A stretch of 64,000 nt of DNA from Bacteroidales bacterium (GCA_016285455.1 JAEEQS010000006.1:62001-126000); one strand, 5' to 3'; positions 1 through 9,489 are shown, numbered from the stretch's first letter. Numbers and translations: made by a program. Notes: generated by a model not told the origin, from the sequence alone.

Positions 1-1
1 C

Positions 2-979
2 GGCGGAATTTCAAGGAATTACAACAGCAATCTTCTGCTGGCAAAAAATAATACCGTAGTGGCAGAAGCAGATGAATTCGACCGCTCCTTCCACCAGCTG
101 TTCCCTCACATTGCAGTAGTTACCGCCACAGACCCTGATCACCTGGATATCTACGGAACGGTTGAAAACATGAGGGAAGCATATGCCAAGTTCGCGTCTC
201 AAGTAGACGCAGACGGATACCTGATAGTAAAGCAGGGCGCCATACTAGATACGTCTAAAGTCAAGGCAAAGATTTTCTCCTACGCTTTCAAAGCCGGGGA
301 AGGAAAAGTCCCTGATTTCTACGCATCTAATATAGAGCCAATTAAGCAAGCTGGCAAAGAAACCGGAATGTTCCGTTTCACCCTTAACTGCCCGCCATCC
401 ATAGGAAACGTGGAAGGCTGCACCGTGGGAATCCCGGGATGGGTGAACATAGAGAATGCGGTAGCCGCGTCGTCAGTAGCCCTGCTTGCAGGCATAGACA
501 AGGAAAGCCTGAAGAAAGCTCTGGCATCCTTCCGCGGAGTGCAGAGAAGAATGGACATCAGGGTGAACTCTCCAAAGGTGGTGTACATAGATGATTATGC
601 GCATCATCCGCAGGAAATTGCAACAACCATCAGCTCCCTCAGGGAAGCCTACCCGACCAGGAAGCTGACAGCCGTCTTCCAGCCACATCTCTACACCAGG
701 ACAAGAGACTTGGCAGACGGATTTGCCGAGGCACTGTCTACAGCAGACAGTGTTATTCTGCTGGATATTTACCCGGCCAGGGAACTCCCAATAGAAGGAG
801 TTACTTCCGAGCTGATATTCAACAAAATAAGCCTCAGCGACAAAATATTGATAACCAAGGAGGAACTCCTAAATACCATAAAACAAAGACTTGAAGAAGG
901 AAAGATAGATCTTCTGGTGACTTTTGGAGCCGGCAACATAGACCGCTTTGTAGAGCCGCTGGAAAAAATGTTGAAATGA
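2..979 (+). CDS. murC: UDP-N-acetylmuramate--L-alanine ligase (MurC), 5' end outside window
   Basis: MurC adds L-alanine to UDP-MurNAc in the cytoplasm, the first amino-acid step of the peptidoglycan stem peptide. The reading frame is open to the window edge, so the N-terminal part including the ATP P-loop is missing and 325 residues remain. Visible family marks are GGISRNYNSN at the left edge, EADEFDRSF in the central ATPase domain, the central GIPGWVNIENAVAA segment (Mur ligase G..N..NA pattern) and IDDYAHHP in the C-terminal domain. An in-frame GTG at 59 is internal and is not a start. The stop overlaps the ftsQ ATG by four bases (ATGA), which suggests translational coupling inside a division/cell-wall operon. 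Identification is secure. Confidence 0.95.
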   Translation, partial: GGISRNYNSNLLLAKNNTVVAEADEFDRSFHQLFPHIAVVTATDPDHLDIYGTVENMREAYAKFASQVDADGYLIVKQGAILDTSKVKAKIFSYAFKAGEGKVPDFYASNIEPIKQAGKETGMFRFTLNCPPSIGNVEGCTVGIPGWVNIENAVAASSVALLAGIDKESLKKALASFRGVQRRMDIRVNSPKVVYIDDYAHHPQEIATTISSLREAYPTRKLTAVFQPHLYTRTRDLADGFAEALSTADSVILLDIYPARELPIEGVTSELIFNKISLSDKILITKEELLNTIKQRLEEGKIDLLVTFGAGNIDRFVEPLEKMLK

Positions 980-1770
980 GAAAGACCTGGCGATACATAT
1001 TGGGAGGATTGCTGTATGCCGCTTTGACAGTGGCCGCGGGAGCCTATTTCTGGGCTGCTTCGGGCCTCAGGGAAAAGGGCAAGGCAGAAGAAATTGTCCG
1101 TAGCGTAAAAGTCACGCTTCTGGACAGTTCTCTGAACAAGTTCGTCACCAAGGAAGAGATTGTGGAGATAATAAACCGTTTCAGCGGAAACATTGTGGGA
1201 CGGAGAATAGACAGCTTGCCGCTAAACCAGATTGAAGCCCTGCTGAACCACCGCAGCGTGGTAAAGGAAAGCCAAGCCTTTGTAACCAGAGATGGAGTAA
1301 TGAGCATAGAGATCCGCCAGAGAAAACCGGTGGTAAGAATCCAGACTCCGGAAGGAGGATTCTATATGGACGAGACCGCTTTTGTCTTCCCTTTGATAGA
1401 GAACTACTCGTCTTATGTTCCGGTAGTTACAGGCAACGTGCCGTTTGAGTTGCTGCAAGACGAAAGCCCACAGAGCAAAGACTCAACCTCTATTCTGGGA
1501 AGGATACTGGACCTTGGAATATACCTGGAGAAGCATCCTTTCTGGAACGCACAGATAGAGGAGATTTTCTTCAACGATGAAGGAGAAGTTGAGCTGATAG
1601 CAAGAGCCGGAAACCAAAGGATAATCTTTGGCGATCTTGACAACATCGCCGAGAAATTCGACAAGCTTCACTCCTTCTACAGTTACATTATCCCAAAGGC
1701 AGGATGGGACAAATATTCTGCAGTGAACCTGAAATACCGCGGACAGATTGTCTGCACCAAAAAGAAATAA
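976..1770 (+). CDS. ftsQ: cell division protein FtsQ
   Basis: A 264-residue bitopic inner-membrane protein of the divisome that links early cytoplasmic and late periplasmic division proteins. One membrane helix spans about residues 7-28 after a short basic start (MRKTWRY). It is followed by a POTRA-like periplasmic region (about 40-120) with the typical 'VTKEEIVEII ... VVKESQAFVTRDGVMSIEIRQRKPV' pattern. The overlap with murC and position before ftsA match the standard order in Bacteroidota. FtsQ is poorly conserved in sequence, so the name rests on topology, POTRA pattern and position. Confidence 0.9.
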   Translation: MRKTWRYILGGLLYAALTVAAGAYFWAASGLREKGKAEEIVRSVKVTLLDSSLNKFVTKEEIVEIINRFSGNIVGRRIDSLPLNQIEALLNHRSVVKESQAFVTRDGVMSIEIRQRKPVVRIQTPEGGFYMDETAFVFPLIENYSSYVPVVTGNVPFELLQDESPQSKDSTSILGRILDLGIYLEKHPFWNAQIEEIFFNDEGEVELIARAGNQRIIFGDLDNIAEKFDKLHSFYSYIIPKAGWDKYSAVNLKYRGQIVCTKKK

Positions 1771-1814
1771 AAACTAACAGATACACAAACACATAACCAG
1801 TAACAACATCAGAT

Positions 1815-3200
1815 ATGGAAAATTTGATTGCCGCCATCGATCTCGGAACCACCAAAATATCAGTGGCCGTAGGAGAAAAGACCAACCTCGGGGTCAAAGT
1901 CGTAGCCTTTGGAGAAGTGCCGTCCAAGGGCATCAAAAGAGGAAGGGTTGAGAATGTCAGGCTTGCCACTCAAGCTCTGAACAAAGCCCTCAAGCAAGTA
2001 GAAGAACAAATCGGCAAAAAGATTAACAAGGCTCTTGTGGGTATCGCGGGCCAGGACATCAAGTGCATCAAGCCTGAGCCTCTGACCGTGCCTAGGGAAA
2101 AGTACGACACCCTTATAACTCAGGAAGAAATCCTGAGAATTACCCAGAACACTTACCACACTCCATTGGACGACGGCAACAAGGTTCTGTATTCCGTTCC
2201 GCAGACATACAATGTAGACAACTATATGTGCGTGAGCGAACCGGTTGGAATGTTCGGAAGGAACATCCAGGCTCGTTTCAGGCTGTTCGTTGGCAAGGAG
2301 AACTCCAGAATGATGATAGAGAATACCTTGAGAATGGCAGGAGTTGAGCCTCTTGAGGTTGTGCTCGAGCCAATAGCATCGGCCAAAGCAGTTCTCTCGG
2401 ACGAAGAGATGGAAGTAGGAAGCATTTTGGTAGATATCGGCGGCGGAACCACAGATGTCATAGTATATCACCACAATGTAATCCGCTATGCCGGAGTTGT
2501 TCCTTTTGGCGGCAACTCCATTACTGAAGATATTTGCATAGGCTGCGGAATCTCCTACAACAATGCAGAATATATAAAGACCAATTACGGATGCTGCTTT
2601 AGCGATTACGCAAATCCAGACCAGAAAATAGTTATCCCTACAATGGGATCTAACGGAGGAAAAGAAGTTCACGTGAAAGTACTTTCCAGAATCATACAAG
2701 CCAGAATGGAAGAAATTCTGGAAGCCGTATGCTGGCACGTGGAGCAGTCAGACTTCAAAGATGTCATCCGCAGCGGAATGGTTCTTACCGGAGGCGGCTC
2801 CAAGCTGGGCAGCCTTACCAACCTTGCCAATTTTGTTACTGGTTATGAGGCAAGGCTGGGAAGTCCAAACGCTTTTGCAATAGACCCTTCTTCCTGCGAA
2901 CTGGCAAAGGAAGCTACATCCTCTACGGCGGTAGGAATGCTCATTCACGCATTCCAGAGGATGGAAGACGAAGACATAATCTACACCAACTGTGTATCTT
3001 CCGTTACTGCAGCTACGGTTCAGCCGTTTATTTCAACTCCTGACCCTATCCTTATTACGGAAGATGCTGTTGTGGCAGAAACAGAAAAGTCTGAGGCAAA
3101 GCCAAAAGGCAACGGCAGAGGCAAGAAATTCTTGGGCAAACTGAAAGGTTTTATCAGCGGAGAAAGCCTCTTTGGAGATGAACTCACAAATGATGTGTAA
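1815..3200 (+). CDS. ftsA: cell division protein FtsA
   Basis: An actin-fold ATPase of 461 residues that tethers FtsZ filaments to the inner membrane. Phosphate-binding motifs are visible at the N-terminus (AIDLGTTKISVAVGE) and centre (VDIGGGTTDVIVY), and the adenosine motif LTGGGSKL follows later. The C-terminal tail ends in a basic amphipathic segment (KKFLGKLKGFISGE), the usual membrane-targeting helix, followed by a short acidic end. It lies 44 bases after ftsQ and 19 before ftsZ. The long minus-strand reading frame inside it is a shadow. Confidence 0.96.
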   Translation: MENLIAAIDLGTTKISVAVGEKTNLGVKVVAFGEVPSKGIKRGRVENVRLATQALNKALKQVEEQIGKKINKALVGIAGQDIKCIKPEPLTVPREKYDTLITQEEILRITQNTYHTPLDDGNKVLYSVPQTYNVDNYMCVSEPVGMFGRNIQARFRLFVGKENSRMMIENTLRMAGVEPLEVVLEPIASAKAVLSDEEMEVGSILVDIGGGTTDVIVYHHNVIRYAGVVPFGGNSITEDICIGCGISYNNAEYIKTNYGCCFSDYANPDQKIVIPTMGSNGGKEVHVKVLSRIIQARMEEILEAVCWHVEQSDFKDVIRSGMVLTGGGSKLGSLTNLANFVTGYEARLGSPNAFAIDPSSCELAKEATSSTAVGMLIHAFQRMEDEDIIYTNCVSSVTAATVQPFISTPDPILITEDAVVAETEKSEAKPKGNGRGKKFLGKLKGFISGESLFGDELTNDV

Positions 3201-3219
3201 CAATCCTAAACTTTGAGTT

Positions 3220-4545
3220 ATGGAACTTATCAACGACAACTTTACAGATTATCCTATAGACTTTACAGAATCCAACGCCATAATCAAGGTTATAGGAGTT
3301 GGCGGAGGAGGATGCAACGTAGTCCAGGAAATCTACAAGCAGGGCATTAACAACGTAGACTTGCTGATCTGCAACACAGACAAGCAAGCTCTAGACAACA
3401 ACCGCGTAGACGAAAAGATTGTCCTCGGCCCAAACATTGCCCGAAATCTTGGAGCAGGCTGCAATCCCAAGAAAGGAAGAGAAGCCGCGCTGGCAAGCAA
3501 GGAGGAGATTTCCAAAGCCTTGCCAGACAGAATTGAAATGGTATTCGTAACCGCCTGCCTTGGCGGAGGTACAGGAACCGGTGCCGCCCCTGTCATCGCT
3601 GAGATAGCAAAAAAGAAAGGCAAGCTTGTGGTTGGAGTTGTCACCATCCCGTTCAGAGATGAAGGAAAAGGCTTTATGACCAGGGCAATGGATGGTCTTA
3701 GAGATCTCCGCCAGTATGTAGACAGCCTGCTGATTATAGATAACCAGAAGATTTACGAGGCATACGGAGATCAGAATATGATAAACGCGTTCAAGAGGCC
3801 TAATGAGGTTCTTGTTACTGCCGTAAAGAGCATCTCCGAAATCATCGTTCAGGAAGGAGAGATAAATGTCGATATGAACGATGTGAGGATGGTTATGGAA
3901 AACAGCGGAATGACCACAATGGGAATCGGAGAAGCTGAAGGAGAAGGCAAGGCTCAGCTGGCCGTTGAGGAGGCATTCAAGTCACCTCTTCTGAACGACT
4001 GCGAACTTAAGTCATCCACCGGACTTCTGGTCAACATCGTATGTTCCGGAGACAACTTCACTATGACAGAATTCAGACAGGCTCTGGAAGCCGTAAAAAG
4101 TTTTACCGGCCAGCCGCTCAATTACAAAAGAGGTCTTGTGTACGACCCTAATCTGGGCAACAAGGTGCGTGTAACTGTAGTAGCCACAGGTTTCGACGTG
4201 CTCAACCTTCCAGATGTAGACGGCAGAAACATTGTCATCCCAGGCCGTAACGGAGAAACCTATCATCCAGATCCAATCCGTCCTAAAAACCCTGATGAAG
4301 GCAAGATGCCTCCTGTGCTGGAGTTCAAGCCGGAAAAAAGAGTTGCAGGAACCAAGCCTGTTCTTGTCACCGATGTAGACAGCGAAATCATTCAACTGGA
4401 GAGCGTTCCAGCTTACGAGAGAAAGAACAAAAAGAAGAATTCAGGCGCTCCTACAAGCAACCTGAATACCTTCTCCGTAACAGAAATCGGAGAAAGGCCT
4501 ACCCTTACCACAAACAACAGATACCTGCATCAGACGCAGGACTAA
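3220..4545 (+). CDS. ftsZ: cell division protein FtsZ
   Basis: A tubulin-like GTPase of 441 residues that polymerises into the Z ring. The GTP-binding tubulin signature GGGTGTGAAP lies near residues 112-121, and GVGGGGCNVV near the N-terminus is the first nucleotide loop. After the globular core comes a linker with VPAYERK, resembling the conserved C-terminal peptide that binds FtsA. A further stretch then ends in NNRYLHQTQD. From memory, Bacteroidota FtsZ proteins often have such a distal tail ending in 'N-N-x-[FY]-L-H', so this is a lineage feature rather than an oddity. Confidence 0.97.
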   Translation: MELINDNFTDYPIDFTESNAIIKVIGVGGGGCNVVQEIYKQGINNVDLLICNTDKQALDNNRVDEKIVLGPNIARNLGAGCNPKKGREAALASKEEISKALPDRIEMVFVTACLGGGTGTGAAPVIAEIAKKKGKLVVGVVTIPFRDEGKGFMTRAMDGLRDLRQYVDSLLIIDNQKIYEAYGDQNMINAFKRPNEVLVTAVKSISEIIVQEGEINVDMNDVRMVMENSGMTTMGIGEAEGEGKAQLAVEEAFKSPLLNDCELKSSTGLLVNIVCSGDNFTMTEFRQALEAVKSFTGQPLNYKRGLVYDPNLGNKVRVTVVATGFDVLNLPDVDGRNIVIPGRNGETYHPDPIRPKNPDEGKMPPVLEFKPEKRVAGTKPVLVTDVDSEIIQLESVPAYERKNKKKNSGAPTSNLNTFSVTEIGERPTLTTNNRYLHQTQD

Positions 4546-4556
4546 AAAAGAAAGCA

Positions 4557-6176
4557 ATGGAAACAAGAGTTAGGTTTGCGCCCAGTCCAACCGGTCCGCT
4601 CCATATGGGCGGCGTAAGAACAGCGCTGTACAATTACCTATATGCAAAACAGAATGGCGGAAAGTTTATCCTTAGAATAGAAGACACTGATTCTCAGCGA
4701 TTCGTACCCGGAGCCGAGGAGTATATTCTGGAGTCTCTGGCTTGGTGCGGCATTGTTCCAGACGAAGGCATAGAAGCCATAGAAGAAAACGGAAAGACCG
4801 TCTACAAAATAGCATCCGAAAAGAGCGAAAAGAATCCTCACGCCCCTTACCGCCAGAGCGAACGCAAACCTCTCTATCGCCAGTATGCTGAGCAGCTTGT
4901 GGCAAACGGCTATGCCTACTACGCCTTTGACTCTGCAGAAGAACTTTCACGCCTAAGGGCAGAAGCAGAAGCCGCAAAGCAGACTTTCATCTATAATTAC
5001 GAGAGCCGCAAGAACCTGAAAAACTCCCTCACTCTCCCTGAAGATGAAGTAAAGCGCCTGATAGAAACCACAGACACCTGGACCATCCGCTTCAAGATTC
5101 CTGAAGGGGAGACCGTAAAGATGAACGACCTTATCCGCGGAGAGATGGAGGTTGACACCAATACTTTGGACGACAAAGTTTTGTGGAAGGCAGCAGACCA
5201 GCTACCGACATATCATCTTGCCAATATTGTAGACGACCACCTGATGGAAATCACGGAGGTCATCCGTGGCGCCGAGTGGCTTCCAAGCCTTCCGCTCCAC
5301 TACCTTCTCTACAAGGCTTTCGGATGGGAAGACACTATGCCTAGATTCGCCCACCTGAGCCTTCTCCTCAAGCCAGACGGCAAGGGAAAGCTCAGCAAGA
5401 GAGACGGAGACCGCCTCGGTTTCCCTGTTTTCCCCCTCAAATGGGTAAGCCCTGAAACTGGAGAAATATCAAGAGGTTACAGAGAAGACGGCTATTATCC
5501 TGAGGCATTTGTCAACCTGCTAGCCCTCCTGGGCTGGAACCCTGGCACAGAGCAGGAACTCTTTACTCTGGAAGAACTCATCCCTGTCTTCAGCCTGGAA
5601 AGAGTCATCAAGTCCGGAGCAAAATTCAACGTAGACAAAGCCAAGTGGTTCAACGAGCAATACCTGAGGAAGCGCTCTCCACAGCAGCTTGCCGCAGAAT
5701 TCCGCCCTATGCTCAGCGATAACATTTCAGCCAGATTCTCAGACAAGTATCTTGCAGAAGTCTGCGCCCTGATCAAGGAAAGAGCCCACTTCGCAAACGA
5801 GTTTTGGGACATAAGCAAAGCCCTCTTCGTTGCACCTGCAGCCTACGACGAAAACGATATCAAGAAGTTCTGCACTCCAGACAACCTCAGCCACGCAGAG
5901 GAACTAAAGAACCTCATCGCCGAGAATGAAATTCCTGGTTTCACAGATAATGAAACCGCAGAAGGCTACAAACAGAATTGCTGCGAAAAGATTGAGGAAC
6001 TTCTGACCGGTTACATCAAAGAAAAGGAATGGAAGATGGGCCAGGTGATGAACACACTGAGACTGTTCTTTACCGGAAACACCCGTGGACTGGGCATCTC
6101 AGACATAATCTATTTCATCGGAAAAGAGGAGACTCTGAAGCGTATTTCTGCAGGCCTGTCCTCTGTTACAGAATAA
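4557..6176 (+). CDS. gltX: glutamyl-tRNA synthetase
   Basis: Charges tRNA-Glu with glutamate (class I synthetase). The HIGH-type motif appears as PSPTGPLHMGG at residues 10-20 and the KMSKS-type motif as KGKLSKRDG in the middle. The product is 539 residues, slightly longer than the usual 470-510, with an additional loop around 60-95 before 'YRQSERKPLY' that is common in Bacteroidota. It starts 11 bases after ftsZ, so it may be co-transcribed with the division genes. Its 3' end overlaps the convergent acetyltransferase gene by 11 bases. Confidence 0.96.
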   Translation: METRVRFAPSPTGPLHMGGVRTALYNYLYAKQNGGKFILRIEDTDSQRFVPGAEEYILESLAWCGIVPDEGIEAIEENGKTVYKIASEKSEKNPHAPYRQSERKPLYRQYAEQLVANGYAYYAFDSAEELSRLRAEAEAAKQTFIYNYESRKNLKNSLTLPEDEVKRLIETTDTWTIRFKIPEGETVKMNDLIRGEMEVDTNTLDDKVLWKAADQLPTYHLANIVDDHLMEITEVIRGAEWLPSLPLHYLLYKAFGWEDTMPRFAHLSLLLKPDGKGKLSKRDGDRLGFPVFPLKWVSPETGEISRGYREDGYYPEAFVNLLALLGWNPGTEQELFTLEELIPVFSLERVIKSGAKFNVDKAKWFNEQYLRKRSPQQLAAEFRPMLSDNISARFSDKYLAEVCALIKERAHFANEFWDISKALFVAPAAYDENDIKKFCTPDNLSHAEELKNLIAENEIPGFTDNETAEGYKQNCCEKIEELLTGYIKEKEWKMGQVMNTLRLFFTGNTRGLGISDIIYFIGKEETLKRISAGLSSVTE

Positions 6177-6648
6177 CTTCCATCGTGGTCTGCTGGACGC
6201 CCATCCCCATCTTCTCGTAGAAGGCACGGGCTCCTGGGTTCTTGTCCCACACGTGAAGCGTAACGTTATGGCATCCTATGCTCTTGGCAAAACCAAGGGC
6301 ATAGTCGTATAGTATCTTCCCCACTCCATTTCCGCGAGCGCATTCATCCACGCAAAGATCGTCTATGTATAGAGTCTTATGATCAAAAATGCACTTGGCG
6401 CCAACCGTCTGCTGCACAATGCAGAACACATACCCCAGCACCTTTTCTCCTTCAGCAGCTACGAACACGGGAGTTAGCTCGCTCTTGAAAATGTGTAGCA
6501 GTTGGGCATCGGTGTACTTCTTCTCCCCTGGCTTGAAAATGTCTGGACGCCCAACCCTGTGAAGATCCTCCACCTGATAGAGCAACTTATTTACAATCTG
6601 AAGGTCAGACTCCTGCGCCCTTCGCACATAAATATCCGCTTTCTGCAT
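6166..6648 (-). CDS. GNAT family N-acetyltransferase
   Basis: A 160-residue single-domain GNAT enzyme that transfers an acetyl group from acetyl-CoA to an unknown substrate. It shows the usual order: N-terminal beta1/alpha1 (YVRRAQESDLQIVNKLL), the central strand with LYIDDLCVDECARGNGVGKIL (the acetyl-CoA loop is RGNGVG), and the C-terminal NPGARAFYEKMGM element. The substrate cannot be read from sequence. The start at 6648 sits about 20 bases after a minus-strand -7 box, diverging from nhaA. It overlaps the 3' end of gltX tail-to-tail. Confidence 0.88.
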   Translation of the reverse strand: MQKADIYVRRAQESDLQIVNKLLYQVEDLHRVGRPDIFKPGEKKYTDAQLLHIFKSELTPVFVAAEGEKVLGYVFCIVQQTVGAKCIFDHKTLYIDDLCVDECARGNGVGKILYDYALGFAKSIGCHNVTLHVWDKNPGARAFYEKMGMGVQQTTMEVIL

Positions 6649-6671
6649 ACGTTTTCTTTTATATCCTATTG

Positions 6672-6679
6672 CAAAGTTA
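6672..6679 (-). promoter_or_regulatory. -7 box for the GNAT gene
   Basis: Reading on the minus strand this is TAACTTTG, an exact match to the Bacteroidota -7 consensus TAnnTTTG, about 24 bases upstream of the acetyltransferase ATG. A clear -33 TTTG at the expected spacing is not seen. Confidence 0.55.
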
Positions 6680-6714
6680 ACTTAAATATAAGCACAACGG
6701 CAGAGGAAATGTAT

Positions 6715-6722
6715 TACTTTTG
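6715..6722 (+). promoter_or_regulatory. -7 box for nhaA
   Basis: TACTTTTG matches TAnnTTTG and lies 21 bases before the nhaA ATG at 6744. This placement argues against an upstream in-frame TTG at 6720, which would lie inside the promoter. Confidence 0.6.
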
Positions 6723-6743
6723 CGCCCCGAAAAACCAGCAAAA

Positions 6744-8138
6744 ATGAAACTCATACCAGTATATACCTGGAACAAAAGCGTGATCAACCTTGAGACCCGC
6801 GGCAAGAAGTTCACCAAGCAACCTTGGGCTCAAGGCGTTGTTCTTATAGCGTTTGTCATCATCGCAATGCTTCTGGCAAATCTGCCTTGGACCAGAGACG
6901 CATATCACCATATCCTGGAAACAGGCCTTGCCATCAACGTTGCCACTCCTGGCGGAAGCACGTTCACCTTCCCAAGGGAAATGACCGTGGAGAAGTTCAT
7001 CAACGATATTCTGATGGTCGTTTTCTTCTTCACCGTAGGTCTGGAAATCAAGCGGGAAGTCACAAACGGAGAACTTTCATCGCCGAGAAAAGCTATTATG
7101 CCGGTAATTGCAGCTTTTGGAGGAGTGGCCGTTCCGGCGCTGATCTACACCGCCATAAACCAAAGCACGGCATCCGGCAGCGGCTGGGGAATTCCTACCG
7201 CCACAGACATAGCCTTTGCCGTTGGAATCCTGGCAATTCTGGGAAACAAGGTTCCGGTATCGCTGAAGGTATTCCTTACCGCTCTGGCAATTGCAGATGA
7301 CCTAATTGCCATACTTGTAGTTGCCATTTTCTACGGCGGAAGCATCAACCTGGCCCTTCTGGGACTGGCTGTGGTTCTGATACTTCTTATACTTCTGATG
7401 AACCGCCTCGGAGAAAAGAGGCCTTGGTTCTATTTCATACCGGCAATAGCAGTTTGGGTACTCTTTTACTATTCCGGAGTACACGCCACGATGAGCGGAG
7501 TTGTGATGGCTTTCCTTGTGCCGTTTACCCCAAGATACAGCAAAGAGTATTACCGCCGCAAGAAAGAAACCTACGCCAAAAAACTTGAAGAATACGAAGC
7601 CATTGAAGAGGAATGCGGCTTCCCTAACGGACCGCAAAGGCACGTTCTCCGCCAGATCAGCTCAACAGCCAAGAACAGCATCGGAATGAGCTACCGACTG
7701 GAACACGCCCTGAGCCCTTGGGTGAACTTCCTGATTATGCCAATATTCGCTCTTGCAAACGCCGGCGTAACCATACCTAGCGCAGAATATTTCAACATCT
7801 TCAAATACACTCCTGAACTGGGTAGCGTAAGCCTTGGAATCGTAGCGGGACTGGTTCTTGGAAAGCCCATCGGGATCACCCTTGCCAGCTTCCTTGCCGT
7901 AAAGACAAAGGTGGGCGCAATGCCCGCAAAAGCCACCTGGCCAATGCTTTTCGCAGTTGCATGCCTAGGCGGAATCGGCTTCACGATGTCTATCTTTGTG
8001 GACACTCTTTCCTTTGGTGATTATCCGCAGTACGCCACCGTCCTAAGAGATATGGGTAAGGTTGCAGTGCTTATGGGTTCTCTGATTGCCGCCCTTCTGG
8101 GCATATTCCTGGTAAATCTTGTAAGGAAAAAGTGTTGA
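6744..8138 (+). CDS. nhaA: Na+/H+ antiporter NhaA
   Basis: An inner-membrane antiporter of 464 residues that exports Na+ in exchange for protons for pH and salt homeostasis. Diagnostic segments are FFFTVGLEIKREV, GIPTATDIAFAVGIL and ALAIADDLIAIL. The adjacent aspartates of the last correspond to the ion-binding pair of the family. A hydrophilic insert (about residues 272-320, rich in K, E and Y) between membrane helices is typical of Bacteroidota NhaA. The ATG at 6744 is chosen because an upstream TTG lies within the promoter -7 box. Confidence 0.95.
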   Translation: MKLIPVYTWNKSVINLETRGKKFTKQPWAQGVVLIAFVIIAMLLANLPWTRDAYHHILETGLAINVATPGGSTFTFPREMTVEKFINDILMVVFFFTVGLEIKREVTNGELSSPRKAIMPVIAAFGGVAVPALIYTAINQSTASGSGWGIPTATDIAFAVGILAILGNKVPVSLKVFLTALAIADDLIAILVVAIFYGGSINLALLGLAVVLILLILLMNRLGEKRPWFYFIPAIAVWVLFYYSGVHATMSGVVMAFLVPFTPRYSKEYYRRKKETYAKKLEEYEAIEEECGFPNGPQRHVLRQISSTAKNSIGMSYRLEHALSPWVNFLIMPIFALANAGVTIPSAEYFNIFKYTPELGSVSLGIVAGLVLGKPIGITLASFLAVKTKVGAMPAKATWPMLFAVACLGGIGFTMSIFVDTLSFGDYPQYATVLRDMGKVAVLMGSLIAALLGIFLVNLVRKKC

Positions 8139-8184
8139 AGTGAACGGAATTTGCAGTAAATTGCATACGCAAACATCTACTGCA

Positions 8185-9003
8185 ATGAAAAAGACAATCA
8201 TCTTGCTGGCAACTCTGGTTTTTGCCGCAACAAGCATCTCCGCCCAAAGGACAATAAAGAACATGAGGTTCGGTTCCCAGTCAATGAACACCTCTGAGGA
8301 AAACTTTGTAAAGAAGCTGGAAAAAGCCGGCTGGACTGCCGCAGGAGCAGACAATTCCACCTTCCAGGGCAAAATCAACGGAATTGAGGTAACAGCTACC
8401 ATCACCCCAGACACAGAAAAGGAAACTGTTGGCAAGATCATTTTGTTCACCGATGCGGATGCAACTCTAAACCCAACCCGTTATCAGGTTCTAAAGAGCT
8501 GGCTTGAAGATATGTACGGAAACCCAACTGTCAACGACCTTAAAGACGAAGACGGTGAAATCTCCTGCTACTGGGGAGACTTCAGAAAAGGAGAGCGTGA
8601 CCTTCAGAGGAACAACGCCTGCATCACCACTGCAGAAAATAATGTAACCATCATTACCCTAATCAACAAGGAAAACGCTCTCGATGCCACAATGAACAAC
8701 ATCGGCGACGCTGTTGAAAGCTTTGGAGACAAGGTAAACCGCACCGGCCAGAAAGCCAAGGAAAAAGGCAAGGAAGGATGGGAAAAGGTAAAGGAAAAAG
8801 GCCAGCAGATTGGAGAAAAATTCTCAGACCGCGCAGAAGATATTGCAGACAAAACCTATGATGAAAGGCAGGCCATAAAGAAAAAGGGCAAGAAGGTGGC
8901 AGACAACGCCTCACGTAAAGCTACAAAGATTGCAAAGAGCGCAGCCAACGGAGCAAAGAGCGCCTGGAAAGCCATCAAGAACGCCGTCAGCAAAAAAGAC
9001 TAA
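8185..9003 (+). CDS. secreted protein with lysine-rich amphipathic helical tail
   Basis: No family is recognised with confidence. The 272-residue product begins with a clean signal peptide (MKKTIILLATLVFAATSISAQ), so it is periplasmic or surface-bound. Residues 22-150 look like a small alpha/beta domain (TITPDTEKETVGKIILF ... YQVLKSWLEDMYG). From about 175 to the end the sequence is almost all K, E, A, G and D in helical repeats (KAKEKGKEGWEKVKEKG), resembling LEA-like or apolipoprotein-like amphipathic helices, and ends in a very basic stretch. The ATG at 8185 is chosen because it precedes the signal peptide; an in-frame GTG at 8140 would place an unlikely leader before it. Confidence 0.7.
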   Translation: MKKTIILLATLVFAATSISAQRTIKNMRFGSQSMNTSEENFVKKLEKAGWTAAGADNSTFQGKINGIEVTATITPDTEKETVGKIILFTDADATLNPTRYQVLKSWLEDMYGNPTVNDLKDEDGEISCYWGDFRKGERDLQRNNACITTAENNVTIITLINKENALDATMNNIGDAVESFGDKVNRTGQKAKEKGKEGWEKVKEKGQQIGEKFSDRAEDIADKTYDERQAIKKKGKKVADNASRKATKIAKSAANGAKSAWKAIKNAVSKKD

Positions 9004-9464
9004 CCTTCCCCGAAACAGCGTTCTTCACAAAGGTTTATGGCGTGGCGGACACAGTCATCGCAGCTGCAGAGAATTTTGCCATGAGTGATTTTGCCTGTCA
9101 CAGGATCTGTCTTAATGCCTTTGATGTCCGAGCATCGCAAAGCCCCTGCCCGTTCCTTGAACTTCTTGCAAATATCTCTTGTTAAAAGCACTGCAGGAAC
9201 TCTTTGCTTTTCTTCACCGCTATTCAGCAGTCCGGCAACCATTCCCGCGCCAACAAGTGCTCCGCAAGTAGCCTCTCCGCAGCCCATACCGCTTCCGAAG
9301 CCGGAACCAAGCGCCACCAAGGCCTTCTGAGCCGTATCCGCAGACTCGCCCTCTTTCACTCCCCAATGTTCCAGGATCTCGGCAGAAAACGCCAGCAGCA
9401 CCGCTTGGCAGCAATTCAGCCCCAACGAATGCTTTCTCTCCAAAGACCATTCCGTCCTTTCCAT
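9000..9464 (-). CDS. C_GCAxxG_C_C family putative redox protein
   Basis: A 154-residue protein with the cysteine pattern of the C_GCAxxG_C_C family: NCCQAVLLAF near residue 17, GSGMGCGEATCGALVGAG in the centre, and CSCDDCVRHA near the C-terminus. These proteins are thought to be redox-active or metal/cluster-binding, and their biochemical role is unknown. The ATG at 9464 lies about 25 bases after a minus-strand -7 box; the longer frame starting at 9506 would include the promoter. Its 3' end overlaps the convergent upstream gene by three bases. Confidence 0.8.
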   Translation of the reverse strand: MERTEWSLERKHSLGLNCCQAVLLAFSAEILEHWGVKEGESADTAQKALVALGSGFGSGMGCGEATCGALVGAGMVAGLLNSGEEKQRVPAVLLTRDICKKFKERAGALRCSDIKGIKTDPVTGKITHGKILCSCDDCVRHAINLCEERCFGEG

Positions 9465-9489
9465 AATGCTTTGATTACAAATGCCTTCA

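Noticed and set aside
1860-2738. 292-codon minus-strand frame inside ftsA
   Set aside because: A shadow frame of a clearly conserved gene on the plus strand.
3220-4545. Unusual C-terminal extension of FtsZ
   Set aside because: Comparable distal tails are, as far as I recall, normal in Bacteroidota FtsZ.
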